Made by a program: the position numbers and the translations under genes
The notes under the pieces: generated by a model
Database searches by the model: none
What the model was told of the DNA's origin: nothing
The model's input: only the letters and a program-made list of their open reading frames with translations
In this document: one piece after another, positions 1-8,537 of the stretch
Numbering within the stretch: position 1 is the first letter of the stretch
Layout: every line of letters starts with the position of its first letter
DNA from: Arcicella aquatica
GTDB lineage: Bacteria > Bacteroidota > Bacteroidia > Cytophagales > Spirosomataceae
Assembly (NCBI RefSeq): GCF_034928825.1
Contig: NZ_JAYFUL010000008.1
Location: 62,001-126,000 of the forward strand
DNA: 64,000 nucleotides
Direction: 5' to 3'

Positions 1-85
1 TTTTATCTTGAGCTAATACTTCTTGCCCAACGAAGAGGTCGGCAAGTAATAAAAGCGAAATAATATAATTATATTTTATTTTCAT
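1..85 (-). CDS. Partial secreted protein, N-terminus only (probably TolC-like outer membrane efflux protein)
   Basis: The reverse strand from position 85 reads 28 codons from an ATG into the window edge. The peptide begins MKIKYNYIISLLLLADLF and continues to a VLAQ-type signal peptidase site, so it is a clear signal peptide. The gene lies 79 bases downstream of the EmrB-like transporter on the same strand, after the EmrA-like adaptor. In such operons the third gene normally encodes the TolC-family outer membrane channel. The signal peptide is seen directly. The TolC identity is inferred only from position, because the mature part lies outside the window. Confidence 0.6.
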   Translation of the reverse strand, partial: MKIKYNYIISLLLLADLFVGQEVLAQDK

Positions 86-164
86 TGTTTCAAAAATTAA
101 TCAAGTTCATGATAGAAAAATTTAAGGAAAATACTCCTCACTCCGCAATCCAAACTCCTCACTC

Positions 165-1748
165 TTAATGGCTTTCAGCAGCGGCTTTCGCCATTGCGGC
201 GGCTTCCTCTGGCGTTACTTTCTTGGTTCTTAGCAAGAAAACAAAAGGAAGCAAACAGATAAAAAAGATAGAAATCAATCTGAAAGTATCCAAATAAGCC
301 AAATAATAAGCCTGCCGTGACACAGCGGCTTCAAGCTGTTTATAAGCCATTGCGGCAGCATTGAAACTATCCCCCGTGCTTGCTATCATACTTCTGGTAG
401 CATTGGCGACTCTTTCATTAAATAGCGGATTATCGGTACTCATGTTAGCCATTAAGTCTGAACGGTGCTGAGCAGCACGATTGGTAGCAAAGTTATTGGC
501 CAAGGCAATCCCAAAAGCTCCTCCTAACTGACGAATCATGTTTGACAACGCAATCCCTGCTGGATATTCTTTAGGTTTTAAACCTGCTACAGCCTGATTG
601 ATAAGCGGTAATTGCAATAAGGAAATCCCGATGGTTCTACAAATTTGCATAGGGAAGAAATCCCATTTACCCATATCGGGCGTAGCCGTACCACTATAAA
701 AACCAAAAAAGATAAAAAAGAGAATACCCGCCACCATAAAAGGAATTGGCGATGCTCCACTAGCCATGCGTTTACCAATAATGGGAAAAAGCACTACAGC
801 AGCTAAGGTCGGCGCCACTAGCGAAACCCCTGCTTCAAAAGGAGTAAAGCCGTTTACTCGCTGTACCAATACTGGATATACAAAGGCAGAGGTAAATAAA
901 CCTAAACCAGAGACCAGATTGAACATAGTAGAAAAAGCAAAGATTCTATGTTTAAAAATACTGAGGTTTACTACAGGATGTTCGGTAGTGAGTTCATGCC
1001 AAATAAAACCGATGATACCTATCACAGCCATCAAACTTACTGTAACAATCATTCTTGACTCAAACCAGTCTTCAGATTCTCCTTTTTCTAACACAAATTG
1101 TAACGCACCGATACCCATAATCAACAGCATGATACCGATGTAATCTATTTGTATTTCTTTTTTCCGCTCACCTTCTCCTTCCTTTCTATCAATATAAATT
1201 AATGTCAGTACCGTAGCAATCACACAAATCGGGATGTTTACATAGAAAATCTGTGACCAGTTATAAGTTTCTAAAATATAACCACCCAATGCTGGACCTA
1301 ATGTTGGTCCAAGTACGATACCCATCCCAAATAGTCCAGAGGCAATACCTCTATCTTTTGGCTCGAAAGCATCAAATAAGATAGCTTGAGAGGTTGAAAG
1401 CAACGCTCCTCCGCCTATCCCTTGAATAAAACGCCAGAAAACCAATTCCCATAGTCCCTCAGACGCACCACAGAAGTAGGAGGCTATTCCAAACAGTACC
1501 ATGGAGGTTAAGTAGTAGGTTTTTCGACCGAAATATTCTCCTAAAAATCCCGTCATGGGAATGATAATTACGTTCGCAATGGCATAGGAAGTAATCACCC
1601 AAGCAACGTCCTCAATCGTAGAGCCCAAAGAACCCGCCATTTGATTGAGTGCAACGTTCACGATGGTGGTATCGAGCAATTCCATAATTGCTGCCGAAAC
1701 CGTCGTGATAACGATTATATATTTTGCAAATCCTGTTTTAGCAGCCAT
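165..1748 (-). CDS. DHA2-family MFS multidrug transporter (EmrB-like)
   Basis: A 527-residue inner membrane protein with about 14 hydrophobic segments, the length and topology of DHA2 (EmrB/QacA) drug:proton antiporters. Near the N-terminus it has the family motif LDTTIVNVAL (residues 25-34), followed by the MFS loop motif GEYFGRKTYY (70-79). A motif-C-like segment rich in Gly/Pro (GMGIVLGPTLGPALGGYI) follows in TM5. It would pump hydrophobic compounds using the proton gradient, working with the adaptor encoded just upstream and an outer membrane channel. It is cotranscribed with the HlyD-like gene, from which it is separated by 100 bases containing an inverted minisatellite. The substrate cannot be told from sequence. 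Confidence 0.93.
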   Translation of the reverse strand: MAAKTGFAKYIIVITTVSAAIMELLDTTIVNVALNQMAGSLGSTIEDVAWVITSYAIANVIIIPMTGFLGEYFGRKTYYLTSMVLFGIASYFCGASEGLWELVFWRFIQGIGGGALLSTSQAILFDAFEPKDRGIASGLFGMGIVLGPTLGPALGGYILETYNWSQIFYVNIPICVIATVLTLIYIDRKEGEGERKKEIQIDYIGIMLLIMGIGALQFVLEKGESEDWFESRMIVTVSLMAVIGIIGFIWHELTTEHPVVNLSIFKHRIFAFSTMFNLVSGLGLFTSAFVYPVLVQRVNGFTPFEAGVSLVAPTLAAVVLFPIIGKRMASGASPIPFMVAGILFFIFFGFYSGTATPDMGKWDFFPMQICRTIGISLLQLPLINQAVAGLKPKEYPAGIALSNMIRQLGGAFGIALANNFATNRAAQHRSDLMANMSTDNPLFNERVANATRSMIASTGDSFNAAAMAYKQLEAAVSRQAYYLAYLDTFRLISIFFICLLPFVFLLRTKKVTPEEAAAMAKAAAESH

Positions 1749-1765
1749 GTTTCGACTTTTTTGAG

Positions 1766-1850
1766 AATTAGTGAGTTAGTGATTGAGTGAATTAGTGAAT
1801 AATACTTTATTAAAAAATCACTCATTCGCTCAATCACTCATTCACTAATT
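1766..1850. repeat. Inverted minisatellite between the two efflux genes
   Basis: Two 33-base arms (1766-1798 and 1818-1850) are inverted copies with five mismatches. Each is built from the repeated words AGTGA, TGAGTGA and GAATTAG. Folded RNA would form a long hairpin between the adaptor and transporter genes. It could tune relative expression or simply be a selfish minisatellite. Confidence 0.75.
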
Positions 1851-2886
1851 ATTTTACAATTACACTTACCTCTAATGAAAGTCCGGCTCTTAGAATATCT
1901 TTATTTTTCTCTAAATCAAGGATTTCTATTTTCACTGGTACACGTTGTGTAACTTTTACGAAGTTTCCAGAAGCATTGTCAGGAGGCAACAATGATGTTT
2001 TAGCACCTGTTGATTCTGCAATAGAAATAACTTTTCCTTTGATAACTCTGTCAGGATAAGCATCTAATTTTAATTCTGCTTCACTTCCAATTTTCAAACG
2101 ACCAACTTGTGTTTCTTTAAAGTTGGCTACTACCCAGAAAGTAGAATCTTGAACGATTGTCATCAATGGTTGTCCAGCTTGGATAAATTGACCTGGCTCT
2201 ACACTTTTCTTACCAATTCTTCCAGAAGTTGGTGCGAATACTTTTGAATAAGTAAGTTTTAATTTTTGTTGCTCAATCTTCACTCTTTTTACAGCCAAAG
2301 TAGCTTCCGCTTTGTGCAAGGTTGCTTGTAAAATTGGCATTCTAGATTTTGTTGCCGAAATGTCAGCGATACCTGCTTCGTATTGAGCCGCCAAAACTTC
2401 ATATGCTGATTTGCTATCATCGCCTTGCTTACGAGTAATCGCATTTTCGGCTACTAAAGCAGCATCACGGTCGGCATCTTTTTTCGCTTTATCTCTACGC
2501 AAATAAGTAGCTTTCAAATTTGCTTCGTTAGATTTAATACTCATAGACAAGTTTGTAATATTAGCCTTAGCATTTTCTACATCTGTCTGCGCTTGGAACA
2601 AATCGGCTTCCATTTCATCTAAAGCTAATTTAGCTTCGTCACTATCAATCTCAAGGATTAATTCATCCTTCTTTACAACATCATAATCTTTTACTGAAAC
2701 AGATTTTACATAACCTGCCATTCTTGGTAACACTGGCACAAAATACGTTTCTACTTGTGCATTGTCTGTATCTTCATGCGACTGTGCATATTTATATTTT
2801 GAATATCCGAAATATAAGCCTAGTACTACAACACATAATAGTATTATTCGGGGAAGATAAGTTTTGATGGAGTTCTGAGTTGCCAT
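1849..2886 (-). CDS. HlyD/EmrA-family membrane fusion protein (efflux adaptor)
   Basis: The periplasmic adaptor of a tripartite efflux pump. It starts with a short cytoplasmic tail and one membrane segment (about residues 12-29), then the family motif DTDNAQVE. A barrel-sandwich half, a long alpha-helical coiled-coil hairpin (about 80-200), the second lipoyl half (APTSGRIG near 215) and a beta-barrel domain follow. About 345 residues is typical for EmrA. An in-frame ATG exists 36 codons upstream, but a promoter -7 element at 2992-2999 would place the transcript start downstream of it, so the start at 2886 (MATQNSIK) is preferred. It heads the efflux operon and faces marR divergently. Confidence 0.9.
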   Translation of the reverse strand: MATQNSIKTYLPRIILLCVVVLGLYFGYSKYKYAQSHEDTDNAQVETYFVPVLPRMAGYVKSVSVKDYDVVKKDELILEIDSDEAKLALDEMEADLFQAQTDVENAKANITNLSMSIKSNEANLKATYLRRDKAKKDADRDAALVAENAITRKQGDDSKSAYEVLAAQYEAGIADISATKSRMPILQATLHKAEATLAVKRVKIEQQKLKLTYSKVFAPTSGRIGKKSVEPGQFIQAGQPLMTIVQDSTFWVVANFKETQVGRLKIGSEAELKLDAYPDRVIKGKVISIAESTGAKTSLLPPDNASGNFVKVTQRVPVKIEILDLEKNKDILRAGLSLEVSVIVK

Positions 2887-2991
2887 ACTTTTATAAAATT
2901 TTAGGGGAATAATGAATGCTAATTCGTTGAATAATTTGATTTTAGAGAAAAAAAACTTCTGATAATCAAGCAATTTTGCTTTTTGATGCCA

Positions 2992-3023
2992 CAAAGGTAA
3001 ACCAAGTTTACTAAATTAGTCAA
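2992..3023 (-). promoter_or_regulatory. Promoter of the efflux operon
   Basis: On the reverse strand a TTG (-33 type) at 3023-3021 is followed, after 21 bases, by TACCTTTG (-7 type, consensus TAnnTTTG) at 2999-2992. This matches the Bacteroidota housekeeping promoter form. It predicts a start of transcription near 2985 and a leader of about 100 bases before the adaptor gene. Confidence 0.6.
3007..3023. promoter_or_regulatory. Probable MarR operator palindrome
   Basis: The core ACTAA-A-TTAGT (3010-3020) is a perfect 5-bp inverted repeat around one base. It extends to 8-bp arms with one mismatch (TTTACTAA/TTAGTCAA). It sits between the -33 and -7 elements of the efflux promoter and just upstream of the marR promoter, where a MarR-family dimer would block both. 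The operator role is inferred from position and symmetry. Confidence 0.55.
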
Positions 3024-3028
3024 GTTTA

Positions 3029-3058
3029 TTGACAATTATTTTTTTTGTATTATCTTTG
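3029..3058 (+). promoter_or_regulatory. Promoter of the marR gene
   Basis: TTG at 3029-3031 and TATCTTTG at 3051-3058 are 19 bases apart, matching the Bacteroidota TTG-N17-23-TAnnTTTG pattern. The predicted leader to the marR start codon is about 95 bases. Confidence 0.6.
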
Positions 3059-3161
3059 TATAAAATTTAGTAGATTTATTTCTATTAGCACACATACAGA
3101 AAATACAAAAAATTATAAAAATTAAGCAAAAACACGTTAAATCCGTGTTGAAGGGGAAATC

Positions 3162-3695
3162 ATGGATAATAAATTATTGGAACTCAATGAGTTCAAGGAA
3201 GCTAAAAATCGTCATCTTGGGCGATTGATTTCAAAGTCACAAAGAATAGTACGAGCATTAGCCAGTGAGTTTTTACAGGCAAAAGGATATACAAATTTTA
3301 GGGTTGGGCACATGGTAGCTTTAATCCATATTGATTTAGAAGGTTCTAATATTAACAATTTGGCTCATTTGGCAGGTGTAACCAAACAGGCAATGAGTAA
3401 ATTGGTAAAAGAATTGCAAGACGAAGGCTTTGTGACGATTGAAAAACATCCTAGCGATGCCAGAACCCTTATTGTAAAATTAAGCGATAGAGGCATCAAT
3501 ACGATGTTGCATTGGAAAGAATGTACTATTAATATTGAAAACAAATTCTCAGAAATCATTGGTACTGAGAAAGTAGAGCAACTAAAAGATATTCTATCAG
3601 TGATTGTTAACAATTATGAGAACAATCTTTTATCGACGGCAGATAAAAATATGATGAAAATGAATCTAGCAGATGCTAATCCTTCTACTTATTAA
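3162..3695 (+). CDS. MarR-family transcriptional regulator
   Basis: A 177-residue protein with a winged helix-turn-helix. The recognition region NLAHLAGVTKQAMSKLVKEL spans about residues 67-86. The wing follows and contains the MarR hallmark D-A-R-T (HPSDART, 96-102). Flanking N- and C-terminal helices would form the dimer interface. It is divergent from the EmrAB-like operon with a palindrome in the shared promoter region, so it most likely represses the pump (and itself) and releases DNA when bound by a drug or phenolic ligand. Its 3' end overlaps the convergent coaD gene by 11 bases, an unusually tight arrangement. Confidence 0.9.
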   Translation: MDNKLLELNEFKEAKNRHLGRLISKSQRIVRALASEFLQAKGYTNFRVGHMVALIHIDLEGSNINNLAHLAGVTKQAMSKLVKELQDEGFVTIEKHPSDARTLIVKLSDRGINTMLHWKECTINIENKFSEIIGTEKVEQLKDILSVIVNNYENNLLSTADKNMMKMNLADANPSTY

Positions 3696-4209
3696 TATTA
3701 TAAGGAAGAAAGGCGTCGATGCTAGTTCCATAGCGATGTAAATCACGAATAATGGTTGAACTAATGGGTGCTAAATGTGGAGAAGTAATCAGGAATACCG
3801 TTTCTAGTCCATCTACAAGGTAGCGATTTACCTGAGCAATTGAGTTTTCATACTCAAAGTCGGTTGTATTTCTCAATCCCCTCAAAAGGAAATTAGCACC
3901 CATTTCAATAGCTACATTGGCTGTTAATCCATTATAGGAAACGACTCTTACTGGAGTGCCTTCAAAAGTCTCCTCAATCCAACTAATCATTTTTTCAATA
4001 GGGAAATAACGCGCTTTATTGCTATTATGCCCTATTCCAATAATCACTTCATCAAATAACGAGAGTGCTCTTACTACGATATCTTCATGTCCTTTTGTAA
4101 AAGGATCAAATGAGCCAGGAAAGAAAGCGATTTTTTTTTGCACAATCTTGTTGGTTTGGTGAGTTATGTTGAGGGATTGGGATACCTCCACAGCTGTACA
4201 GTTACCCAA
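3685..4209 (-). CDS. coaD: Phosphopantetheine adenylyltransferase (CoaD)
   Basis: It catalyses the ATP-dependent adenylylation of 4'-phosphopantetheine to dephospho-CoA, the fourth step of coenzyme A synthesis. The nucleotidyltransferase signature PGSFDPFTKGH (residues 31-41) includes the T/HxGH-type site. The second motif ISSTIIRDL lies near the C-terminus, and NTTDFEYE matches the family's central region. CoaD proteins usually start only 3-6 residues before AFFPGSFDP. The 23-residue N-terminal extension is therefore suspect, and a GTG start at 4143 (VQKKIAFF) would give a normal ~152-residue protein. The gene follows a DUF3822 gene by 38 bases, a pairing common in Bacteroidota. Confidence 0.95.
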   Translation of the reverse strand: MGNCTAVEVSQSLNITHQTNKIVQKKIAFFPGSFDPFTKGHEDIVVRALSLFDEVIIGIGHNSNKARYFPIEKMISWIEETFEGTPVRVVSYNGLTANVAIEMGANFLLRGLRNTTDFEYENSIAQVNRYLVDGLETVFLITSPHLAPISSTIIRDLHRYGTSIDAFLPYNINK

Positions 4210-4247
4210 TAATGTTTTATTTGTTAATAAGATTCACTCTGAAAAAA

Positions 4248-5105
4248 TTATACCAAAAGCCAAAGATAGCGATGTTTCTCTATCAGCCCTTCCTCTATAT
4301 TTTCATTTAATGAATCTCCTACCTTTACTTTAGGCAAATATTGATTTAATAACTGAAACTCTTCTGATTCTTTATCAATGTTGCCATAAAGCCTAATAAA
4401 TATTTCATCGGGTTCTATTTCTAGCTCATTCATCACGAAAAGTATAAAATATACTAAATCTTCAGAGGTTTTATAATGAAAACGATTGCAAAACTTTAAA
4501 ACACCATTAATAGAAACCACCATAGTAAAAGCCGTTTCGCCAAAATGTAAGAACGCTGTTTGTGCTCTACTAGACGTGAGAGCAAAATCAATCAACTGAC
4601 TTGAAAGGTGTTGATATTGTAAATTCAAGAGTGGGTAAGCCTCTTCAAACCAGTTAAATAACTGGCGATTGCTACTATAAATATTGATTAACGCTAAATC
4701 TGAATGAATATTAGTCCTTACTTCTTCGTCTGCCTCAAGCACCTGTCCTTTGGCTAATTGTAAATATTTATTGATATATTCCTTCTTATATAAAGCTGTT
4801 GGCAACAATGTAAACGACTGATTATCAATCGTAATGCTAATCGATTTCCATTTCAAAGATTTCAAGAAATCGTGTTGTCCGAAAATCATTTCTAAATTAG
4901 CAATCAAAGAATGACAATGAGGTTCAACGGGAAAGTGATAACTTTCTAAAGCAATTAATGACTTATCAAGTGAATCTTTTACAAAAAAATAAAAATGCGT
5001 TTCTGATAATTCGCAACCAAGCTGATATTGATTGATTTTCTTAATATCAAAATGGGGCGAAATAAATTTCACTTGCGGTAAAATATGTAAAGTGTCTGTT
5101 TTCAA
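4248..5105 (-). CDS. DUF3822-family protein
   Basis: A 285-residue cytoplasmic protein without signal peptide or membrane segments. The opening (VKFISPHFDIKKI), the central FALTSSRAQTAFLHFGE and the C-terminal DEIFIRLYGNID segments fit the Bacteroidota DUF3822 family. That family is typically found beside coaD and rsmD and looks distantly like an actin/hexokinase (ASKHA) fold. Here rsmD is not adjacent. The 38-base gap to coaD suggests cotranscription. Its biochemical role is unknown; position only hints at a link to coenzyme A or ribosome maturation. Confidence 0.8.
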   Translation of the reverse strand: MKTDTLHILPQVKFISPHFDIKKINQYQLGCELSETHFYFFVKDSLDKSLIALESYHFPVEPHCHSLIANLEMIFGQHDFLKSLKWKSISITIDNQSFTLLPTALYKKEYINKYLQLAKGQVLEADEEVRTNIHSDLALINIYSSNRQLFNWFEEAYPLLNLQYQHLSSQLIDFALTSSRAQTAFLHFGETAFTMVVSINGVLKFCNRFHYKTSEDLVYFILFVMNELEIEPDEIFIRLYGNIDKESEEFQLLNQYLPKVKVGDSLNENIEEGLIEKHRYLWLLV

Positions 5106-5272
5106 TATAGATTAATTAAAATAAAGTTTACAAAAATACGATTCTATCTTAATTAATTAAAGATAATCGTCAGAAGCCAACAATTTTAGCTTCAAAGGAA
5201 AACTCTTTAAGTATTTTTTTATGATTTTTGCTTCTTATTCAGTTATTATCCAAATTGTTAATCCAATTAAAA

Positions 5273-7516
5273 ATGAATCGTATTATTTTATTCCTCACAT
5301 GCTTTTGTATTTTTAGTAAAACAATGGCTCAAGAGCCTATCAACATTATTCCAGCTCCACAGCAAATTACCCAAAGACAAGGCTTCTTTCAAATCAATAA
5401 TGCAACAAAAATCATAGACCTCACCAAGCACGCTGAAACCCGATTAGCCTTAAAACCACTCATTGAAAAACTACAAAAATCAGCAGGTATTCAATTAAGT
5501 TTTCAATCAAAAATAAGCAAATCTAATAGCATTGTTGTTCAATTTGATAAAAGCCTTCAAAATGCTGAGGGCTATGTATTAACAATCAGTCCTTCGCAAA
5601 TAAATATCAAAGCCCTGAATCCTTCGGGCGTATTTTATGCTGCACAAAGCATTCTACAATTATTACCTACTGATATTGAACAAAGTACTGTTGTGCCAAC
5701 TATCAATTGTAAAGTGCCGTCCCTGACCATCAACGATGCGCCAAGATTTCCATACAGAGGAATTATGCTAGATGTTTCTCGTCATTTTATGCCTGTAACT
5801 TTTATCAAAAAATACCTTGATGAATTAGCAGCATTAAAGCTCAATCGCTTTCACTGGCATCTTACTGATGGACAAGCTTTCCGTTTTGAAAGTAAGAAAT
5901 ATCCATTGTTACATACTGCTAAGTCGCCCCAATGGCCAACCAATGAAGGTTTTTATTCACAAGCTGAAATGCGAGACATCGTAAAATATGCTGCTGACCG
6001 ATTCATTACGATTATTCCAGAAATAGATGTGCCTGCTCATTCAAACGCTGCGTTGGTTGCTTATCCTCAATTTGCTTGCTTAGATAGCACAGGCAAACAA
6101 TTGTTATTACAAGGGGAGTTTTGTCCGAAAGAATCATCTATCGCTTTTGTAAACGATATTTTGGATGAAGTAATGGATATTTTCCCAAGTAAATATATTC
6201 ATATTGGTGGCGATGAGGCTTCGAAAACGGCTTGGCATAAATGCCCAAATTGTCAGCAAAGAATGAAAGATAAAGGGCTGAAAAGTATTGATGAACTACA
6301 AAGTGATTTTATCAAAAGTATCGAACAACACGTTAATCAAAAAGGCAGACAAATTATTGGTTGGGACGAAATATTGGATGGTGGACTAGCACCTAACGCC
6401 ACTGTAATGGCGTGGAGAAGTATAGAAAGTGGAGGAACGGCGGCTAAATTAAAGCATCATGCGATTATTTCGCCTACGTCTCATTGTTATTTAGATTATT
6501 ATCAATCCGAAGACCCTAACGAGCCTTTGGCATTTAGTGGCTTTATTAATCTCCCTAAAATTTACGGCTTTGAACCTATCCCAGAAGGTCTGACGAAAGA
6601 AGAAGAAAGCTATATTCTGGGTGGGCAAGCAAACTTGTGGACAGAACAAGTTCCTGTGAGTTCGCATGTTGAATACATGACATTTCCAAGAGCCGTGGCT
6701 TTAGCAGAGGTAGATTGGTCGCCTAAGGCATCAAGAAATTATGATGACTTTTTAAATCGACTAGGTTCATACCTCAATCGCATGGATATTCGTCAGGTAA
6801 ATTATGCCAAGCATTTCTTTGAAATAAAAACGAAGATGTTGAAAGGGCAAGACAATAGTATTCAGTTGGCACTGAGTTGTGATAATGGCAATGCTCCTAT
6901 TTATTATACTTTAGATGGAAGTAGCCCGACACTGACATCTAATATTTACAAAGAACCAATTAACATTACCAATAGCACCACCATGAAGGCCTCGACAGTG
7001 ATGAAGGGGAAACTGGTTGATGAAATAACCCGAACTATTACCTACAACAAAGCTACTGGCGTGTTGATTAACCTAACAACACCTGCTGATAAACGCTACA
7101 CTCGTGGAGGTGCTCAGGCATTAACCAATGGAATGTTTGGCGGAGAAAGTCAGTTTGGTGATGAAGAATGGTTAGGTTGGAACGGGCTAGATTTTGGAGG
7201 AACGTTAGATTTTGGGAAAGAAACCGCTATCCAAAAAGCTACTTTCCGTTTCTTTCATAAACCATCTAGCTGGATTTGGATTCCTTCACAAGTACAAATA
7301 TTAGGCTCGTCGGATGGCGTAAATTTTGAGGAGATTTCATCACAAAATATCGCCGTTCCTGCTAAAGAAGGCGTAACGAAGGTAACATTATCTTTCAATC
7401 AAAAAACAGTGAGATATATCCAAGTTATTGCCCGTTCATTTGGTACAATTCCTGCCAACTCAACAGGTGCAGGAGATAAACCTTGGTTGTTTGTAGATGA
7501 GATTGTGGTGGAGTAG
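5273..7516 (+). CDS. Secreted beta-N-acetylhexosaminidase, GH20
   Basis: It releases terminal GlcNAc or GalNAc from chitooligosaccharides, glycans or peptidoglycan fragments. A signal peptide ends at TMAQ (about residues 1-20). The GH20b domain follows (about 22-145), then the GH20 barrel (about 150-500) with HIGGDE at 310-315; D314-E315 are the catalytic pair acting with the substrate acetamido group. A chitobiase C-terminal-type domain (YYTLDGSSPT, about 545-600) and an F5/8-like carbohydrate-binding domain finish the 747-residue protein. The start at 5273 is chosen because it opens directly on the signal peptide; an upstream ATG would add 15 residues. It stands alone, convergent with nothing, before a GNAT gene. 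Confidence 0.93.
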   Translation: MNRIILFLTCFCIFSKTMAQEPINIIPAPQQITQRQGFFQINNATKIIDLTKHAETRLALKPLIEKLQKSAGIQLSFQSKISKSNSIVVQFDKSLQNAEGYVLTISPSQINIKALNPSGVFYAAQSILQLLPTDIEQSTVVPTINCKVPSLTINDAPRFPYRGIMLDVSRHFMPVTFIKKYLDELAALKLNRFHWHLTDGQAFRFESKKYPLLHTAKSPQWPTNEGFYSQAEMRDIVKYAADRFITIIPEIDVPAHSNAALVAYPQFACLDSTGKQLLLQGEFCPKESSIAFVNDILDEVMDIFPSKYIHIGGDEASKTAWHKCPNCQQRMKDKGLKSIDELQSDFIKSIEQHVNQKGRQIIGWDEILDGGLAPNATVMAWRSIESGGTAAKLKHHAIISPTSHCYLDYYQSEDPNEPLAFSGFINLPKIYGFEPIPEGLTKEEESYILGGQANLWTEQVPVSSHVEYMTFPRAVALAEVDWSPKASRNYDDFLNRLGSYLNRMDIRQVNYAKHFFEIKTKMLKGQDNSIQLALSCDNGNAPIYYTLDGSSPTLTSNIYKEPINITNSTTMKASTVMKGKLVDEITRTITYNKATGVLINLTTPADKRYTRGGAQALTNGMFGGESQFGDEEWLGWNGLDFGGTLDFGKETAIQKATFRFFHKPSSWIWIPSQVQILGSSDGVNFEEISSQNIAVPAKEGVTKVTLSFNQKTVRYIQVIARSFGTIPANSTGAGDKPWLFVDEIVVE

Positions 7517-7583
7517 CAAAGAGCTTTCGTCCTTGGTGCATTTATTATCCACGAGTGCGAAGTTTCAAAAAACATATTGAACA

Positions 7584-8006
7584 ATGCTAACAATCATAGA
7601 AAGAAGGGAAATAGATAATGATGCATTAAGATATTTATTCTTAAGAGAACGACAAAACGCTTTTACTTGGCTTGATACTTCATCATTCAGGCTATCGGAT
7701 TTTGAAGAAGAAACCGAAGATGAATACATCTTAGTGGCTTTTGAAGAAAACACCGTAATCGGCTTTATTTCGGTTTGGAAAGAAGATAACTTTATTCATC
7801 ATTTATATATTGACGAAAAACATCAAAATAATGGTATTGGAAGTAAATTGCTGGAAGCTGTAATTGAAAAACTTGGTTTACCTATCAGATTAAAATGCTT
7901 ATCAAACAATGTCAATGCCATTGAATTTTATAGAAAGAAAGGCTTTAAAGAAAAAGGGAAAGGTGCAACCAAAAATGGTACTTATATTTTATTTGAGCTT
8001 ACCTAA
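7584..8006 (+). CDS. GNAT-family N-acetyltransferase
   Basis: A 140-residue protein with the GNAT fold. The acetyl-CoA pyrophosphate-binding motif A reads HQNNGIGSKLLEAVIEKLG (about residues 80-98, Q/RxxGxG/A form). The C-terminal motif NNVNAIEFYRKKGFKEKGKG is typical of small-molecule or protein N-acetyltransferases of the RimI-like type. No membrane segment or signal peptide is present. It lies 67 bases after the hexosaminidase gene on the same strand and may share its transcript. The substrate cannot be assigned from sequence. Confidence 0.85.
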   Translation: MLTIIERREIDNDALRYLFLRERQNAFTWLDTSSFRLSDFEEETEDEYILVAFEENTVIGFISVWKEDNFIHHLYIDEKHQNNGIGSKLLEAVIEKLGLPIRLKCLSNNVNAIEFYRKKGFKEKGKGATKNGTYILFELT

Positions 8007-8014
8007 GAAAGACA

Positions 8015-8047
8015 TTATGAGTTAACAGTATATTTGTTAACTTATAA
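8015..8047. promoter_or_regulatory. Palindrome overlapping a promoter -7 element
   Basis: Two 13-base arms with one mismatch (core AGTTAACA/TGTTAACT, 7-base spacer) lie just upstream of the gene at 8063. The spacer and right arm contain TATATTTG (8029-8036), a TAnnTTTG -7 element, but no -33 element is evident. It could be an operator or a weak terminator of the GNAT gene. Confidence 0.45.
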
Positions 8048-8062
8048 CATCTTTTCCTTATC

Positions 8063-8485
8063 ATGAACAAGCTACTTATTATATTTTTAATCTTAGGATT
8101 CAATACTTTTAAACCAGAAGCAATTCGTTCGCTAGCACTCAGCTATCAGACAAGAGGTGTACAAAAGCATTTATTTATCTCAGCCGATAGCACTATTATA
8201 ACAATCAATGCCGAAAAGCATGCTTATAAAACCAAGGCTAATCAGTGGAAGAAAATACTAAAAACACTAGAAAAAGTTAAATTAAGTAGTATTTCAAGGT
8301 TGAAAAGACCAAGTACAAAATCCTATTACGATGGTGCAATGATTGCTCAGTTGAATATACAGACTACTAAGAAAACCTATGAATCTATTAATTTTGACCA
8401 TAATAATCCACCTTCGTTGCTAGTCAAACCAATTAATGCCATGAAGGCAACTTTAGCAAAGACTGAGCTTAAAGGAAGTTTTTGA
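8063..8485 (+). CDS. Hypothetical exported protein
   Basis: A 140-residue protein of unknown family. Residues 1-20 (MNKLLIIFLILGFNTFKPEA) look like a signal peptide. The mature part is basic and contains the segments FISADSTIITINAEKHAYKT and KVKLSSISRLKRPSTKSYYDGA. Similar small periplasmic proteins seem widespread in Bacteroidota but have no assigned function that I can recognise. A palindrome with a -7 element precedes it and a strong bidirectional terminator follows, so it is probably a single-gene unit. Confidence 0.7.
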   Translation: MNKLLIIFLILGFNTFKPEAIRSLALSYQTRGVQKHLFISADSTIITINAEKHAYKTKANQWKKILKTLEKVKLSSISRLKRPSTKSYYDGAMIAQLNIQTTKKTYESINFDHNNPPSLLVKPINAMKATLAKTELKGSF

Positions 8486-8500
8486 GATTTTGATATGCTA

Positions 8501-8533
8501 AAACGCCCTGATGATAAGATTCTCAGGGCGTTT
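8501..8533. terminator. Bidirectional intrinsic terminator
   Basis: A perfect 11-bp stem (AAACGCCCTGA/TCAGGGCGTTT) with an 11-base loop lies between convergent genes. T-runs on both sides suit termination of both the exported-protein gene and the ABC-F gene. Confidence 0.85.
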
Positions 8534-8537
8534 TGAT

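Noticed and set aside
766..1143. Forward ORF within the DHA2 transporter gene
   Set aside because: It is antisense to a clear transporter sequence and has no protein-like features.
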